DNA of 64,000 nucleotides, taken from Pseudomonas lijiangensis. Its GTDB lineage: Bacteria > Pseudomonadota > Gammaproteobacteria > Pseudomonadales > Pseudomonadaceae. Positions 17,125 to 25,141 of the stretch are shown piece after piece. The notes below the pieces were generated by a model, which saw only the letters and a program-made list of their open reading frames with translations, searched no databases and was not told the origin of the DNA. The stretch is taken from the NCBI RefSeq assembly GCF_018968705.1, contig NZ_CP076668.1:4103001-4167000 (forward strand), given 5' to 3'. The position numbers were made by a program, and so were the translations under genes. How positions within the stretch are numbered: position 1 is the stretch's first letter; the number at the start of each line of letters is the position of its first letter.

Positions 17125-18969
17125 ATGAATACTCCCTCAATCCCGTCAAGCCAGCCATCCGGAAAGCTGACTGCCCTGCAAATCCCGTCAATCGACCTCT
17201 GCGGCAACAGCGGGCTGGGCTGGACCGATCTCAAGGACCCTCAAAAAGGCGTGGCGCTGTTCGCAGTCACGCCGGTCGGTACGCTCAAAGGCGACCTCAT
17301 CGAATTGCTCTGGAACGGTCAGGTCATCCAGAGCCTGTTTGCCAACCCTGATCGGCCCTCCATCGACTTTTCAGTGCTGCCTCAGGATATTCCCGACGAG
17401 CCTGAAGTTTGCGAGGTGTTCTACCGGATCACGCCCGCTGCGGGCGGTACACCCAATGATTCTCCCGTGCGCCAGGTACGGGTCAAACGCAGCGTGCCCG
17501 GCGGGCTGGATACGGACAACCACACGCCCTACATCAACGATAATCTGGCATCTGTAGAAAACCTGCCTTCGACTATCGAGACGCCAACCGATCTGCCATT
17601 AAGCATCGCAGCCTGGGACAACATGGAGGAAGGCGATGTTCTCCGGGTATTCTGGGCGAGCAACGAATTCGTCGTCGAGAACCCGCCGCTGCCATCCGGC
17701 GAAACCGGCAAGCCACAGACTATCGTCGTGCCATCTGCGTTGCAAAAGGCTGCTGGCAACAGTGAGAACCTGGCGGTCTATTACGAGATCAGCGACCGGG
17801 TGAGCAACTGGTCGCGCTATTCGCTCGCCGCATTCACCGCCGTGGATATCTTGCTGACACCCGCTCCGACGGTTAAGGAAGCGCCTGAAGGCGTGCTGGA
17901 CCCACTTCTGGCCGTAGAAGGTGCAACCGTGGTGGTGGCTTACCCCAGCATGCTCGATACCGACATTATCCGCGTGCGCTGGAACGGCTACGAGGACGTG
18001 ACCCATCCGGTTTCCCGGCCAGGCAGCCCTGCGAAGCAGGTCGAATTTACCGTTCCACCCGCCGCCATTGCCTCTGCGCTGGGAAAAACACTGGAGGTCA
18101 CTTATATCGTGAGCCGTGACTCGAATGAGCTGGAGTCCGATGTACTGACTCTGACGGTACAGGCATTACCCGGCTCGTCTCTGCCGACACCGAAAATCAC
18201 ACAAGCCTCGTACCCCGGCAACGTACTGCGTATCAACCAATTAAATGAAGATGCAGATCTGACCATCGAGGCCTGGCCGCTCATCGCAACAGGTCAGCGC
18301 ATCTGGCTGCGCCTCGAAAGCACCGCCCGCGATGGCTCGGACTATAACTGGAATCACCCGATCTGGCAGAACTTCGCGATCACCAGTGACACGGCCCAGA
18401 GCACCAAGGTGGCGTTGAGCGAGCTTCAAAAACTCAAACACCAGGCCTACCTGCGTTTGATCATGGAGGTATCGTTCGACGGCGGAGAGACCAGGACGTC
18501 GTTTCCGGTCGATAACCTGATAATTATCTCTTACTACCCGGTCAACGGCTCCGAGAACTGGGAAAGCATTCCCACCCTACATTTTCCGGTTAATGGAACG
18601 GTGAGGTGCTCGGATGACATGACCGTTTTCATGCACGTGAGACCGGCCTCTCTTGTAAGCCTTGGCACAACTTATCCAGCCTTCGGCAGCCGTACCTTTG
18701 AGACCACAGGGGATAACCAGTTCACGATCAATTTTAATGGCTTGATCAAGACCCTGAAAATGTCTCACGTTGGCGCGGACGCCACCCAGGATCACATCAC
18801 CTTTTACGACATGGATCAAATATCTATCGTTGAAGCACAACTGCTATCTGGCACTGGCATCGTTTCCCAGGAAATTCATCTCAGTCGGCCATGCCTTTTT
18901 TGCAAGCTATCTCTAGGCCAGCACACGTTACTTCTGGACAACCTGAGCTGGACTGAATGGGTCCCTTGA
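17125..18969 (+). CDS. Ig-like-module protein with unique C-terminal domain
   Basis: 614 residues, ATG after AAGGAACC. No signal peptide. Residues ~25-125 match the N-terminal module of the 7830 protein ('GDLIELLWNGQ', 'FYRITP', 'VKRSVPGGLDTD' against 'VKLDLPGGVDKD'). Four further modules follow ('GDVLRVFWASN', 'TDIIRVRWNGY', 'GQRIWLRLEST'). The last ~110 residues ('VRCSDDMTVFMHVRP', 'LHLSRPCLFCKL'-like Cys-x2-Cys) are not shared with the other family members. Flanked by an imperfect 91-bp direct repeat, so it may have arrived by, or survived, a local duplication. Function unknown. Confidence 0.75.
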   Translation: MNTPSIPSSQPSGKLTALQIPSIDLCGNSGLGWTDLKDPQKGVALFAVTPVGTLKGDLIELLWNGQVIQSLFANPDRPSIDFSVLPQDIPDEPEVCEVFYRITPAAGGTPNDSPVRQVRVKRSVPGGLDTDNHTPYINDNLASVENLPSTIETPTDLPLSIAAWDNMEEGDVLRVFWASNEFVVENPPLPSGETGKPQTIVVPSALQKAAGNSENLAVYYEISDRVSNWSRYSLAAFTAVDILLTPAPTVKEAPEGVLDPLLAVEGATVVVAYPSMLDTDIIRVRWNGYEDVTHPVSRPGSPAKQVEFTVPPAAIASALGKTLEVTYIVSRDSNELESDVLTLTVQALPGSSLPTPKITQASYPGNVLRINQLNEDADLTIEAWPLIATGQRIWLRLESTARDGSDYNWNHPIWQNFAITSDTAQSTKVALSELQKLKHQAYLRLIMEVSFDGGETRTSFPVDNLIIISYYPVNGSENWESIPTLHFPVNGTVRCSDDMTVFMHVRPASLVSLGTTYPAFGSRTFETTGDNQFTINFNGLIKTLKMSHVGADATQDHITFYDMDQISIVEAQLLSGTGIVSQEIHLSRPCLFCKLSLGQHTLLLDNLSWTEWVP

Positions 18970-19086
18970 ATCTGAATCCGGGAAATCTCGATATCCCGGT
19001 CGCCCGGCAACTTGTGGGGCATTTGGCTGCCCCACCTGTCCGCTTTCCAGTCGCATACAGTACGCAAAAGCTGAATACTGGCTGAA

Positions 19087-19254
19087 TCAACCCTGTTTGG
19101 CACCGAAGCTCATCAAGACCTCCAGATGCTCACCTGTCGCATCGTCTGCCGCGACAAGTGCCGCCATCCGGCCCCGAACACATTCTGCACTCATCACCGC
19201 CCCCAAGGCTTCCAGCCCCGAGACATATGCTTGGACGCCTTGCAATGCCTTCAG
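19087..19254 (-). pseudogene. Possible decayed oxidoreductase start fragment
   Basis: On the minus strand a 55-codon open frame begins where the oxidoreductase GTG start would be, but the codon is CTG. Its first residues, KALQGV, equal the oxidoreductase N-terminus and the DNA there is identical over 19 bases. Further on 'GLEALGAV' and 'GRMAALVA' loosely echo 'GLECSGVI' and 'GDRVCALLA' of the intact gene, as if the intervening part were deleted. It stops at 19087. The N-terminal match is solid; reading the rest as oxidoreductase-derived is conjecture. Confidence 0.4.
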
Positions 19255-19326
19255 AGTGCCGCCATAGTGAGTCCAGACTGAGCCCGAAGCTGTTTAGCCG
19301 GGCTTTTGCATTATGCGGCCGGGTCC
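19235..19326. repeat. Imperfect direct repeat, right copy
   Basis: About 92 bp matching 16796-16886, in the same orientation, just upstream of the prc leader. Start codon (GTG to CTG) and ribosome-binding site (GGAGG to GGCGG) of the embedded oxidoreductase start are both altered, so this copy is the decayed one. Confidence 0.75.
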
Positions 19327-19391
19327 GAAGGAACCGGCGACCTCAAAGACGGCCTAATATGCGTTCTCACTTGTCACCACGTCGAATCAGC

Positions 19392-21473
19392 ATGAAGCAC
19401 TTACTCCCAAGCACCGCCCTCGCACTGTCTATCGGCCTGAGCCTGTTGCCGATGTCAGCCAGCACTTTTGCCGCCAACAGCTGGGATAATCTTCAGCCGG
19501 ACCGCGACGAAGTGGTTGCCAGTCTCAATGTGGTCGAGCTGCTCAAGCGGCATCACTACAGCAAACCGCCGCTGGACGACAAACGCTCGGTCATCATCTA
19601 TCAGAGCTACCTGAAGCTTCTGGACCCGGCCCGCAGCTATTTCACAGCCAGCGATATCACAGAATTCGACAAGTGGCAGACCCAGTTCGACGACTTCCTC
19701 AAGAGCGGCGACCTGAACCCTGGCTTCATCATGTACAAGCGTTATCTGGATCGCGTGAAAGCGCGGATGGATTTCGTGCTGGCAGAACTGAACAAGGGCG
19801 TCGACAAGATCGACTTCAACACCAAGGAAACCCTGCTGGTCGACCGCAAGGACGCCGCTTGGCCCAAGAACGAAGCCGAACTCGACGAGCTGTGGCGCAA
19901 ACGCGTCAAGGATGAAGTCCTGCGTCTGAAGATCGCTGGCAAGGATCCGTCGAAGATCCAGGAAACCCTGACCAAGCGTTACAAGAATCAGCTGGCGCGC
20001 CTGGGCCAGACCCGCGCTGAAGATATCTTCCAGGCGTACATCAATACCTTCGCCATGTCCTACGATCCGCACACCAATTACCTGTCTCCCGACAGCGCGG
20101 AAAACTTCGACATCAACATGAGCCTGTCGCTGGAAGGCATCGGCGCCGTGTTGCAGAGCGACAGCGACAACGTGAAGATCGTGCGTCTGGTACCGGCAGG
20201 CCCGGCAGCCAAGACCAAGCAGGTCGCTCCGGCCGACAAGATCGTCGGTGTCGCCCAGGGCGACAAGGAAATGGTCGATGTGATCGGCTGGCGCCTGGAC
20301 GAAGTGGTCAAACTGATTCGCGGGCCAAAAGGCTCGGTGGTACGCCTGGAAGTCATTCCTGCCAGCAATGCCCCGAACGACCAGACCAGCAAGATCGTTT
20401 CCATCACCCGCGAAGCGGTCAAGCTTGAAGAGCAGGCGGCGAAGAAGTCGATCCTGCACCTGAATCAGGATGGCAAGGACTACAAGCTCGGCGTCATCGA
20501 GATTCCAGCCTTCTATCTGGACTTCAAGGCCTACCGTGCCGGTGATCCGCAGTACAAGAGCACCACCCGCGACGTCAAGAAACTGCTGACCGAACTCAAG
20601 GCAGAGAATGTCGACGGCGTCGTGCTGGACCTGCGCAACAACGGCGGCGGCTCCCTCCAGGAAGCCACCGAACTGACCAGCCTGTTCATCGAACAAGGCC
20701 CGACCGTTCTGGTGCGCAATGCCGACGGCAAGGTCGATGTCCTCGAAGACGAAGCCAAAGGTGCCTTCTACAAAGGTCCGATGGCGTTGCTGGTCAACCG
20801 TTTGTCAGCATCGGCCTCGGAGATTTTCGCAGGCGCCATGCAGGACTATCACCGCGCACTGGTGATCGGCGGGCAGACCTTCGGTAAAGGCACCGTACAA
20901 ACCATCCAGCCGCTCAACCATGGCGAGCTGAAACTGACACTGGCCAAGTTCTACCGGGTATCCGGTCAGAGCACCCAGCATCAGGGCGTGGTACCGGACA
21001 TCACTTACCCGTCGCTGATCGACACCAAGGAAATCGGCGAAAGCGCCCTGCCCGAGGCCATGCCATGGGACAGCATCAAGCCGGCGATCAAGCCTGCCAT
21101 CGATCCGTTCAAGCCATTCCTGGCGCAGTTGCAGTCGCGTCATGAAGCCCGTACTGCCAAGGACGCCGAGTTTGTCTTCATCGAAGACCGCCTTGCCCTG
21201 GCCAAGAAGCTGATGAGCGAAAAAACCGTCAGCCTCAACGAAGCGGATCGTCGTGCCGAACACACCTCGATTGAAAACAAGCAGCTGGCTCTGGAAAACA
21301 CCCGCCGCAAGGCCAAGGGTGAGGAGCCGCTCAAGGAGCTGAAAAAAGAGGATGAGGATGCTCTGCCGGTAGAAAACGAGAAGACCAAACCCGAGGATGA
21401 CGCCTACCTGGCGGAAACCGGGCGCATTCTGATCGACTACCTGGGGCTGAGTGGGTCGGTCGCAAAGAAGTGA
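19392..21473 (+). CDS. prc: Periplasmic tail-specific (carboxy-terminal processing) protease
   Basis: 693 residues from the ATG at 19392; the open frame reaches back to 19158, but the signal peptide (MKHLLPSTALALSIGLSLLP...ASTFA) begins here. An ATG at 19359 would add 11 residues and cannot be excluded. Order: signal peptide, N-terminal helical domain, PDZ (~residues 245-320), S41 protease core with 'VVLDLRNNGGGS', catalytic Ser474 in 'SASASEIF' and Lys499 in 'FGKGTVQ', and a charged C-terminal DUF3340-type tail. It degrades periplasmic proteins by their C-terminal tails; the Pseudomonas counterpart AlgO acts on truncated MucA in alginate control. A terminator follows at 21541. Confidence 0.95.
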   Translation: MKHLLPSTALALSIGLSLLPMSASTFAANSWDNLQPDRDEVVASLNVVELLKRHHYSKPPLDDKRSVIIYQSYLKLLDPARSYFTASDITEFDKWQTQFDDFLKSGDLNPGFIMYKRYLDRVKARMDFVLAELNKGVDKIDFNTKETLLVDRKDAAWPKNEAELDELWRKRVKDEVLRLKIAGKDPSKIQETLTKRYKNQLARLGQTRAEDIFQAYINTFAMSYDPHTNYLSPDSAENFDINMSLSLEGIGAVLQSDSDNVKIVRLVPAGPAAKTKQVAPADKIVGVAQGDKEMVDVIGWRLDEVVKLIRGPKGSVVRLEVIPASNAPNDQTSKIVSITREAVKLEEQAAKKSILHLNQDGKDYKLGVIEIPAFYLDFKAYRAGDPQYKSTTRDVKKLLTELKAENVDGVVLDLRNNGGGSLQEATELTSLFIEQGPTVLVRNADGKVDVLEDEAKGAFYKGPMALLVNRLSASASEIFAGAMQDYHRALVIGGQTFGKGTVQTIQPLNHGELKLTLAKFYRVSGQSTQHQGVVPDITYPSLIDTKEIGESALPEAMPWDSIKPAIKPAIDPFKPFLAQLQSRHEARTAKDAEFVFIEDRLALAKKLMSEKTVSLNEADRRAEHTSIENKQLALENTRRKAKGEEPLKELKKEDEDALPVENEKTKPEDDAYLAETGRILIDYLGLSGSVAKK

Positions 21474-21540
21474 CCGCTTATCGTTAATGGCTAAGTAATG
21501 GCATCTGTCATTAAACGGTCATTGATCTGTAGTGTAATAA

Positions 21541-21573
21541 GGGGCTGAGCGTAAGCGCGTTCAGCCCCTTTTT
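21541..21573 (+). terminator. Rho-independent terminator after prc
   Basis: GGGGCTGA/TCAGCCCC stem of 8 bp with a 12-base loop, followed by five T residues. It lies 68 bp past the prc stop and just before the start of the next plus-strand gene, so that gene must have its own promoter or rely on read-through. Confidence 0.9.
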
Positions 21574-21589
21574 ACATCCAGAGACCGCC

Positions 21590-23362
21590 ATGACGATGAA
21601 TGAGCAGTTGAGTGCACTGAGTTCTATTCTGGCTCGTAGTGATTTGCACAGCCTGTTCCAACCCATCGTTTCGCTCTCGGGACGCAGCATCCTGGGCTAT
21701 GAAGCCCTGACCCGAGGCCCGTCCAACAGCAAGCTGCACTCTCCCATCAATCTGTTCTCCGTGGCACGCAAGGCAGGTCGCCTCAGCGAGCTGGAACTGA
21801 CCTGCCGCGACGGCGCCTGTCGTCGCTTCAGCCAGCAGAAGCTGCCGGGCAAGCTGTTTCTCAATGTCTCCCCCGAATCGCTGCTGGAAGCCTCCCATCC
21901 ACCGGGCCGCACCCTCGAAATGCTGCAACGCTACGGCATCGCCCCGAAAGATGTGGTGATCGAACTGACCGAGCAGATGCCTACCGATGATTTCGAGCTG
22001 CTGTACAACGCGCTGCACCATTACCGCGACATGGGGTTTTCCATCGCACTGGATGATCTGGGTGCCGGTTACTCCAGCCTGAGGCTGTGGTCGGAACTGC
22101 GCCCCGATTACGTGAAGATCGACCGGCACTTCATCGACGGCATTCATCAGGATGCGGTCAAGCGCGAGTTTGTCGGCTCCATGCTGCAAATGGCCAAGGC
22201 GTCACGGGCCACGGTGATCGCCGAAGGCATCGAACTGCCGGAAGAACTGACGGCGCTGACCGAAATGGGCGTGGATCTGGTACAGGGTTATCTCCTGGCC
22301 CGTCCTCAGGAACGCCCGTCACGGGACGTGCGGGTCATGCTGCCCAAGACCGAAGTGGCCACCATATCCCTGAACGAAGAAGCGCCGGACCTGAGCGCTC
22401 TGCTCAACCCGCAACCGTCGGTCAATCAGGAAACCCCGACCGCCGACGTGCTCGAAGCCTTCCGCAAACAGGCAAATCTCAACTCACTGGCCGTGCTGGA
22501 CGAGCACTTGCGGCCCTGCGGCATTGTTCATCGTCACTCGTTGTCGGAAGTGCTGCTCAAACCGTTCGGCACCGAGCTGTTTGCCCGCAAACCCATCAGC
22601 CGCCTGATGAGCGATGACTTTTTAGCCGTGGAGGTGAACCAGTCCCTGCAACAGGTCAGCCGACTGCTGACCAGCCGGGCACGCCAGCGCATCGAAGAAG
22701 ATTTCATCATCACCAGCAACGGGATCTATATTGGCCTGGGCCGGGTGATCGATGTCCTGAAACTGATTACCGAGCTGAAAATCCAGCAGGCCCGCTACGC
22801 CAACCCGCTGACCCTGCTGCCGGGTAATGTGCCGATCCAGCAATGCCTGACGCGCCTGCTGCAACAAGGACGTGAATCGATAATCTGCTATGTCGACATC
22901 GACAGCTTCAAGCCTTTCAACGATATCTACGGTTACGCCCGTGGCGACGAGGTCTTGCTGTGTCTGGCCCAATGCCTGAACGATCGTATCGACCCGAGCC
23001 GTGATTTTGTCGGGCATATTGGCGGCGATGACTTTCTGATGGTGCTGGGTTTCGAGGAGTGGGAAAAACGCCTGCAGTCCCTGCTCGATGACTTCCAGAA
23101 CCAGTGCCGACGCTTCTACAGGGCCGAACACCTGCAAACCGGCTGCTTCACTGCGCTGAATCGCCAGGGCCAGCGCCAGGAGTTTGCGCTGCTGTCGCTG
23201 TCGATCGGGGTGGTCCATCTGCGCAAGGAAAGCTGCTCACAAGTGGACGCCAGCCAGTTGGCCGACCTGGCCTCCCAGGCCAAACACTTCGCCAAGGATG
23301 TGGCAGGTGGCAGCGTGCATGTGATCGATTCGTTGAGGCTGGATTTGCTATCCAGTGCCTGA
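21590..23362 (+). CDS. EAL-CBS-GGDEF cyclic-di-GMP protein
   Basis: 590 residues, no membrane segment. Residues ~10-245 are an EAL phosphodiesterase domain with the key motifs present (YEALTRG, LNVSP, ELTE, ALDDLGAG, KIDR, AEGIE, QGYLLARP). Residues ~275-400 are a CBS pair, a likely adenine-nucleotide sensor. Residues ~410-585 are a GGDEF domain whose signature is GGDDF (~478-482), with no RxxD inhibitory site upstream. The EAL half looks catalytic; the cyclase half could be weak or regulatory. Same order as in P. aeruginosa, where an EAL-CBS-GGDEF gene follows the algO/prc gene. Expected role: lowering c-di-GMP in the cytosol, affecting motility and biofilm. Confidence 0.93.
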   Translation: MTMNEQLSALSSILARSDLHSLFQPIVSLSGRSILGYEALTRGPSNSKLHSPINLFSVARKAGRLSELELTCRDGACRRFSQQKLPGKLFLNVSPESLLEASHPPGRTLEMLQRYGIAPKDVVIELTEQMPTDDFELLYNALHHYRDMGFSIALDDLGAGYSSLRLWSELRPDYVKIDRHFIDGIHQDAVKREFVGSMLQMAKASRATVIAEGIELPEELTALTEMGVDLVQGYLLARPQERPSRDVRVMLPKTEVATISLNEEAPDLSALLNPQPSVNQETPTADVLEAFRKQANLNSLAVLDEHLRPCGIVHRHSLSEVLLKPFGTELFARKPISRLMSDDFLAVEVNQSLQQVSRLLTSRARQRIEEDFIITSNGIYIGLGRVIDVLKLITELKIQQARYANPLTLLPGNVPIQQCLTRLLQQGRESIICYVDIDSFKPFNDIYGYARGDEVLLCLAQCLNDRIDPSRDFVGHIGGDDFLMVLGFEEWEKRLQSLLDDFQNQCRRFYRAEHLQTGCFTALNRQGQRQEFALLSLSIGVVHLRKESCSQVDASQLADLASQAKHFAKDVAGGSVHVIDSLRLDLLSSA

Positions 23363-23404
23363 GTCGATTCGCGCCGATCAAAGCAGATGGCTGGGTCGCA
23401 ATCC

Positions 23405-23494
23405 GTGGGAGGGGCCTTGGCCGCGACAGCCAGTATGAAGGCACTGAAAATGTATTGCCTTTGAGCAGGTCGTCGCGGCCAAGGCCCCTCCCAC
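23405..23494. repeat. REPIN type 1 (REP doublet), copy a
   Basis: Two perfectly complementary 23-bp arms (23405-23427 and 23472-23494) starting GTGGGAGGGGCC, separated by a 44-bp spacer. The same arms and the same 90-bp length recur at 45523-45612. It lies in the gap between the EAL-CBS-GGDEF gene and the convergent small-protein gene, a typical REPIN location. Confidence 0.9.
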
Positions 23495-23526
23495 AAAGAC
23501 CTCACTCACCAAAGGACGGGGAATTC

Positions 23527-23892
23527 CTACAACGGCTCGGGATAGGAGAACTCGAAAACCCGCACCACTTCCGAAGCATGCCAGGCGGCAGCGGCTACGC
23601 CATCGGAAGGCCCGGAAAACCTGCCCAGTCGCTCGACGCATTCGAAGAAACCAGGACGCGGTAAACGGCTCGCACCCTGGCTGATGACCAGCGAGCTGCG
23701 CAGTGGCTGCTCGGCACGTACATCCAGAGCCGCCAGATGCTCAAGGGCGGCGGTCAGGGTCTGCATCGCAGGGCTGGGCAATTGCAGGCGCTCCAGCAAG
23801 GCCCTGTAGGTCACCAGATGACGCTGGCGGCGCGCATCGTCCAGTTCGCTCAACAGTCCATCCCAATGCTGACGACTGATGCGCACACTCAT
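23527..23892 (-). CDS. Small conserved protein partnered with an HTH regulator
   Basis: 121 residues, starting at an ATG that overlaps the upstream stop in an ATGA arrangement, so translation is coupled to the HTH gene. The N-terminus is basic and amphipathic ('MSVRISRQHWDGLLSELDDARRQRH'), the middle has a Leu/Ala-rich helix, the C-terminus is aromatic ('VVRVFEFSYPEPL'). No family recognised with confidence. The overlap with a PHD-like/HTH gene is reminiscent of toxin-antitoxin layout, but both genes seem to be part of a conserved Pseudomonas block, which argues for an ordinary regulator pair. Confidence 0.8.
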   Translation of the reverse strand: MSVRISRQHWDGLLSELDDARRQRHLVTYRALLERLQLPSPAMQTLTAALEHLAALDVRAEQPLRSSLVISQGASRLPRPGFFECVERLGRFSGPSDGVAAAAWHASEVVRVFEFSYPEPL

Positions 23893-24230
23893 GACTCGCT
23901 TCTCCAGCCTGGAAGCCCCAGCTCCCATGCCAGGCTGCGTTTGATCGCGGCATCGGGTTCGCGGGTTCCGTTTTCGATCAGCTCCAGATAGGACGGGCTG
24001 ATACCGACTGACCGCGCCAGCTTCGCGGCTTCAAGCCCCTTGGCTTCGCGCAGGGCAGCCAACTGATCAAAAGCCGGGTAATCGGGACTGGAAGCTTCGC
24101 TGGATGCCTGGACCGGCTCCGTACGTGCCTTGTCCGCAAAGCCTGCGGCTTTCAGGAGCGCCTGATACTGAGCCCACGGCAGAACTGCATATTCCGGCTC
24201 TCCATCACGAGAAATCACTTGAAGATCCAT
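23889..24230 (-). CDS. XRE-type HTH protein with PHD/YefM-like N-terminus
   Basis: 113 residues. Start at 24230 is preceded by a GGGGGGTGT ribosome-binding site. Residues 1-30 ('MDLQVISRDGEPEYAVLPW') resemble the N-terminal strand-helix of PHD/YefM-type antitoxins. Residues ~60-110 form a helix-turn-helix of the Cro/CI (XRE) type: 'LAALREAKGLEAAKLARSVG' then 'ISPSYLELIENGTREPD'. Probably a DNA-binding regulator, perhaps of its own two-gene operon. Translationally coupled to the 23527 gene. Confidence 0.85.
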   Translation of the reverse strand: MDLQVISRDGEPEYAVLPWAQYQALLKAAGFADKARTEPVQASSEASSPDYPAFDQLAALREAKGLEAAKLARSVGISPSYLELIENGTREPDAAIKRSLAWELGLPGWRSES

Positions 24231-24331
24231 ACACCCCCCTGTAGGACAGAAACACATTTTGTATAGGCTTGCTCCAGACGCAGGCATAGTAACAGCGGAT
24301 TGATACAGCTGGTGTAACAGAACTGAAACCG

Positions 24332-24784
24332 TCAGTACTTGCCGCCTTCCCTTTCCAGAGCTGCCTGAGTCTCGGGCAGCCGCTCAACCACGATGAGCTT
24401 CTCGGGTGACTGACGCTCGCGCCAGGCGCGAAAGGCGTCCAGTTCGTCGGTCAGGTGTTTCATGATCCAGGCCAGGACAGCAATGTCATCGAACATCCCC
24501 AGGCCCGGAATCCAGTCGGGAATCGCATCCAGAGGGCTCAGGAAGTACATCAGCCCCGCCACGATGGACAGAATGGCCTTGGGACTGATGTCACGGTATT
24601 CCCCGCGCCAGTAGGCCAGGCAGAGCGCCTGCAACAGACGCAGGTCCTCCTTGATACGTCCCAGCCGACTGCCCTCGGTCGAACCTTTGCGCGCCACGGC
24701 AAACAGCAGGCCCGGCAACCGTCCTGCTGCAAGCAGACGGCGGGCTCCGGGCAGGTAACGAATGAAGTTCCAGGGTGCTTTCAT
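24332..24784 (-). CDS. YkvA-type DUF1232 membrane protein
   Basis: 150 residues. The ATG at 24784 is chosen because GGGAG lies six bases upstream; the GTG two codons earlier overlaps that site. The DUF1232 core 'YFLSPLDAIPDWIPGLG' followed by 'FDD' sits at ~80-105 beside a hydrophobic segment (~65-85). The molecular function of the family is not known. Neighbours (HTH pair, FKBP) keep this order in Pseudomonas. Confidence 0.88.
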   Translation of the reverse strand: MKAPWNFIRYLPGARRLLAAGRLPGLLFAVARKGSTEGSRLGRIKEDLRLLQALCLAYWRGEYRDISPKAILSIVAGLMYFLSPLDAIPDWIPGLGMFDDIAVLAWIMKHLTDELDAFRAWRERQSPEKLIVVERLPETQAALEREGGKY

Positions 24785-24848
24785 GTTCACTCCCGCTCAA
24801 TGAGGTGATGTCGGTAAACAAGCTCCAGTCTGCTGTCCGTTTATAAGG

Positions 24849-24871
24849 TTATCCACATAAGCTGTGGATAA
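24849..24871. promoter_or_regulatory. Inverted pair of consensus DnaA boxes
   Basis: TTATCCACA (24849-24857) and TGTGGATAA (24863-24871) are both perfect 9-mers, facing each other across five bases and embedded in a 13-bp perfect stem (24845-24857 with 24863-24875). It lies ~65-85 bp upstream of the DUF1232 start. No T run follows on either strand, so it is not a standard terminator. Confidence 0.55.
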
Positions 24872-25094
24872 CCTTGTGAACAGCGTCCGTTTTCGTGCCT
24901 GAGCGCCCCGTCCTACGGGGGTCCAGCTTAAATCGGGCATTTTTTACTCACATAAAAAAGCCCATAAAATCGTTGACTTACGGGTTTAATACGACTATTC
25001 CCGTGCAATCGTGACGAACTGTCAGACAATCTTCATCGCGCCATGATAGTGGGACTGTACGGGCAACGAAGCGTTCGGGAAATACGCCAGATAC

Positions 25095-25122
25095 AAAAAC
25101 GCCCTGTCGAGACAGGGCGTTT
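25095..25122 (-). terminator. Rho-independent terminator after the FKBP gene
   Basis: On the minus strand ACGCCCTGTC pairs with GACAGGGCGT and is followed by five T residues, about 20 bp beyond the stop of the FKBP gene. Confidence 0.88.
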
Positions 25123-25141
25123 GGAAAAACCGGGCCAGATG

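Larger units (their letters stand above)
18970..19391. other. 422-bp region with oxidoreductase remnant and prc leader
   Basis: No intact gene. It contains a GTGGGGCA/TGCCCCAC hairpin (19014-19035) 45 bp after the Ig-like stop with no T run, a short minus-strand frame described separately (19087-19254), the right copy of the direct repeat (19235-19326), and the leader of the prc gene. Confidence 0.6.
24785..25141. other. 357-bp intergenic region with DnaA-box pair and hairpins
   Basis: No gene seen. Contents from left: a possible promoter zone for the DUF1232 gene; an inverted pair of perfect DnaA boxes (24849-24871); a CCCCGT/ACGGGG hairpin (24906-24920); a weak plus-strand promoter-like pair (TTGACT at 24973, 17-bp spacing, TATTCC); and the FKBP terminator (25095-25122). 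A small RNA is conceivable but unsupported. Confidence 0.5.

Noticed and set aside
19455..20696. 413-codon minus-strand open frame inside prc
   Set aside because: Antisense to the conserved PDZ and protease core; low-complexity product without motifs.
24973..25122. Small RNA gene upstream of the FKBP terminator
   Set aside because: The -35-like TTGACT has only a poor -10 (TATTCC) at the right spacing and the hairpin has a weak T tail on the plus strand; not enough to list as a feature.
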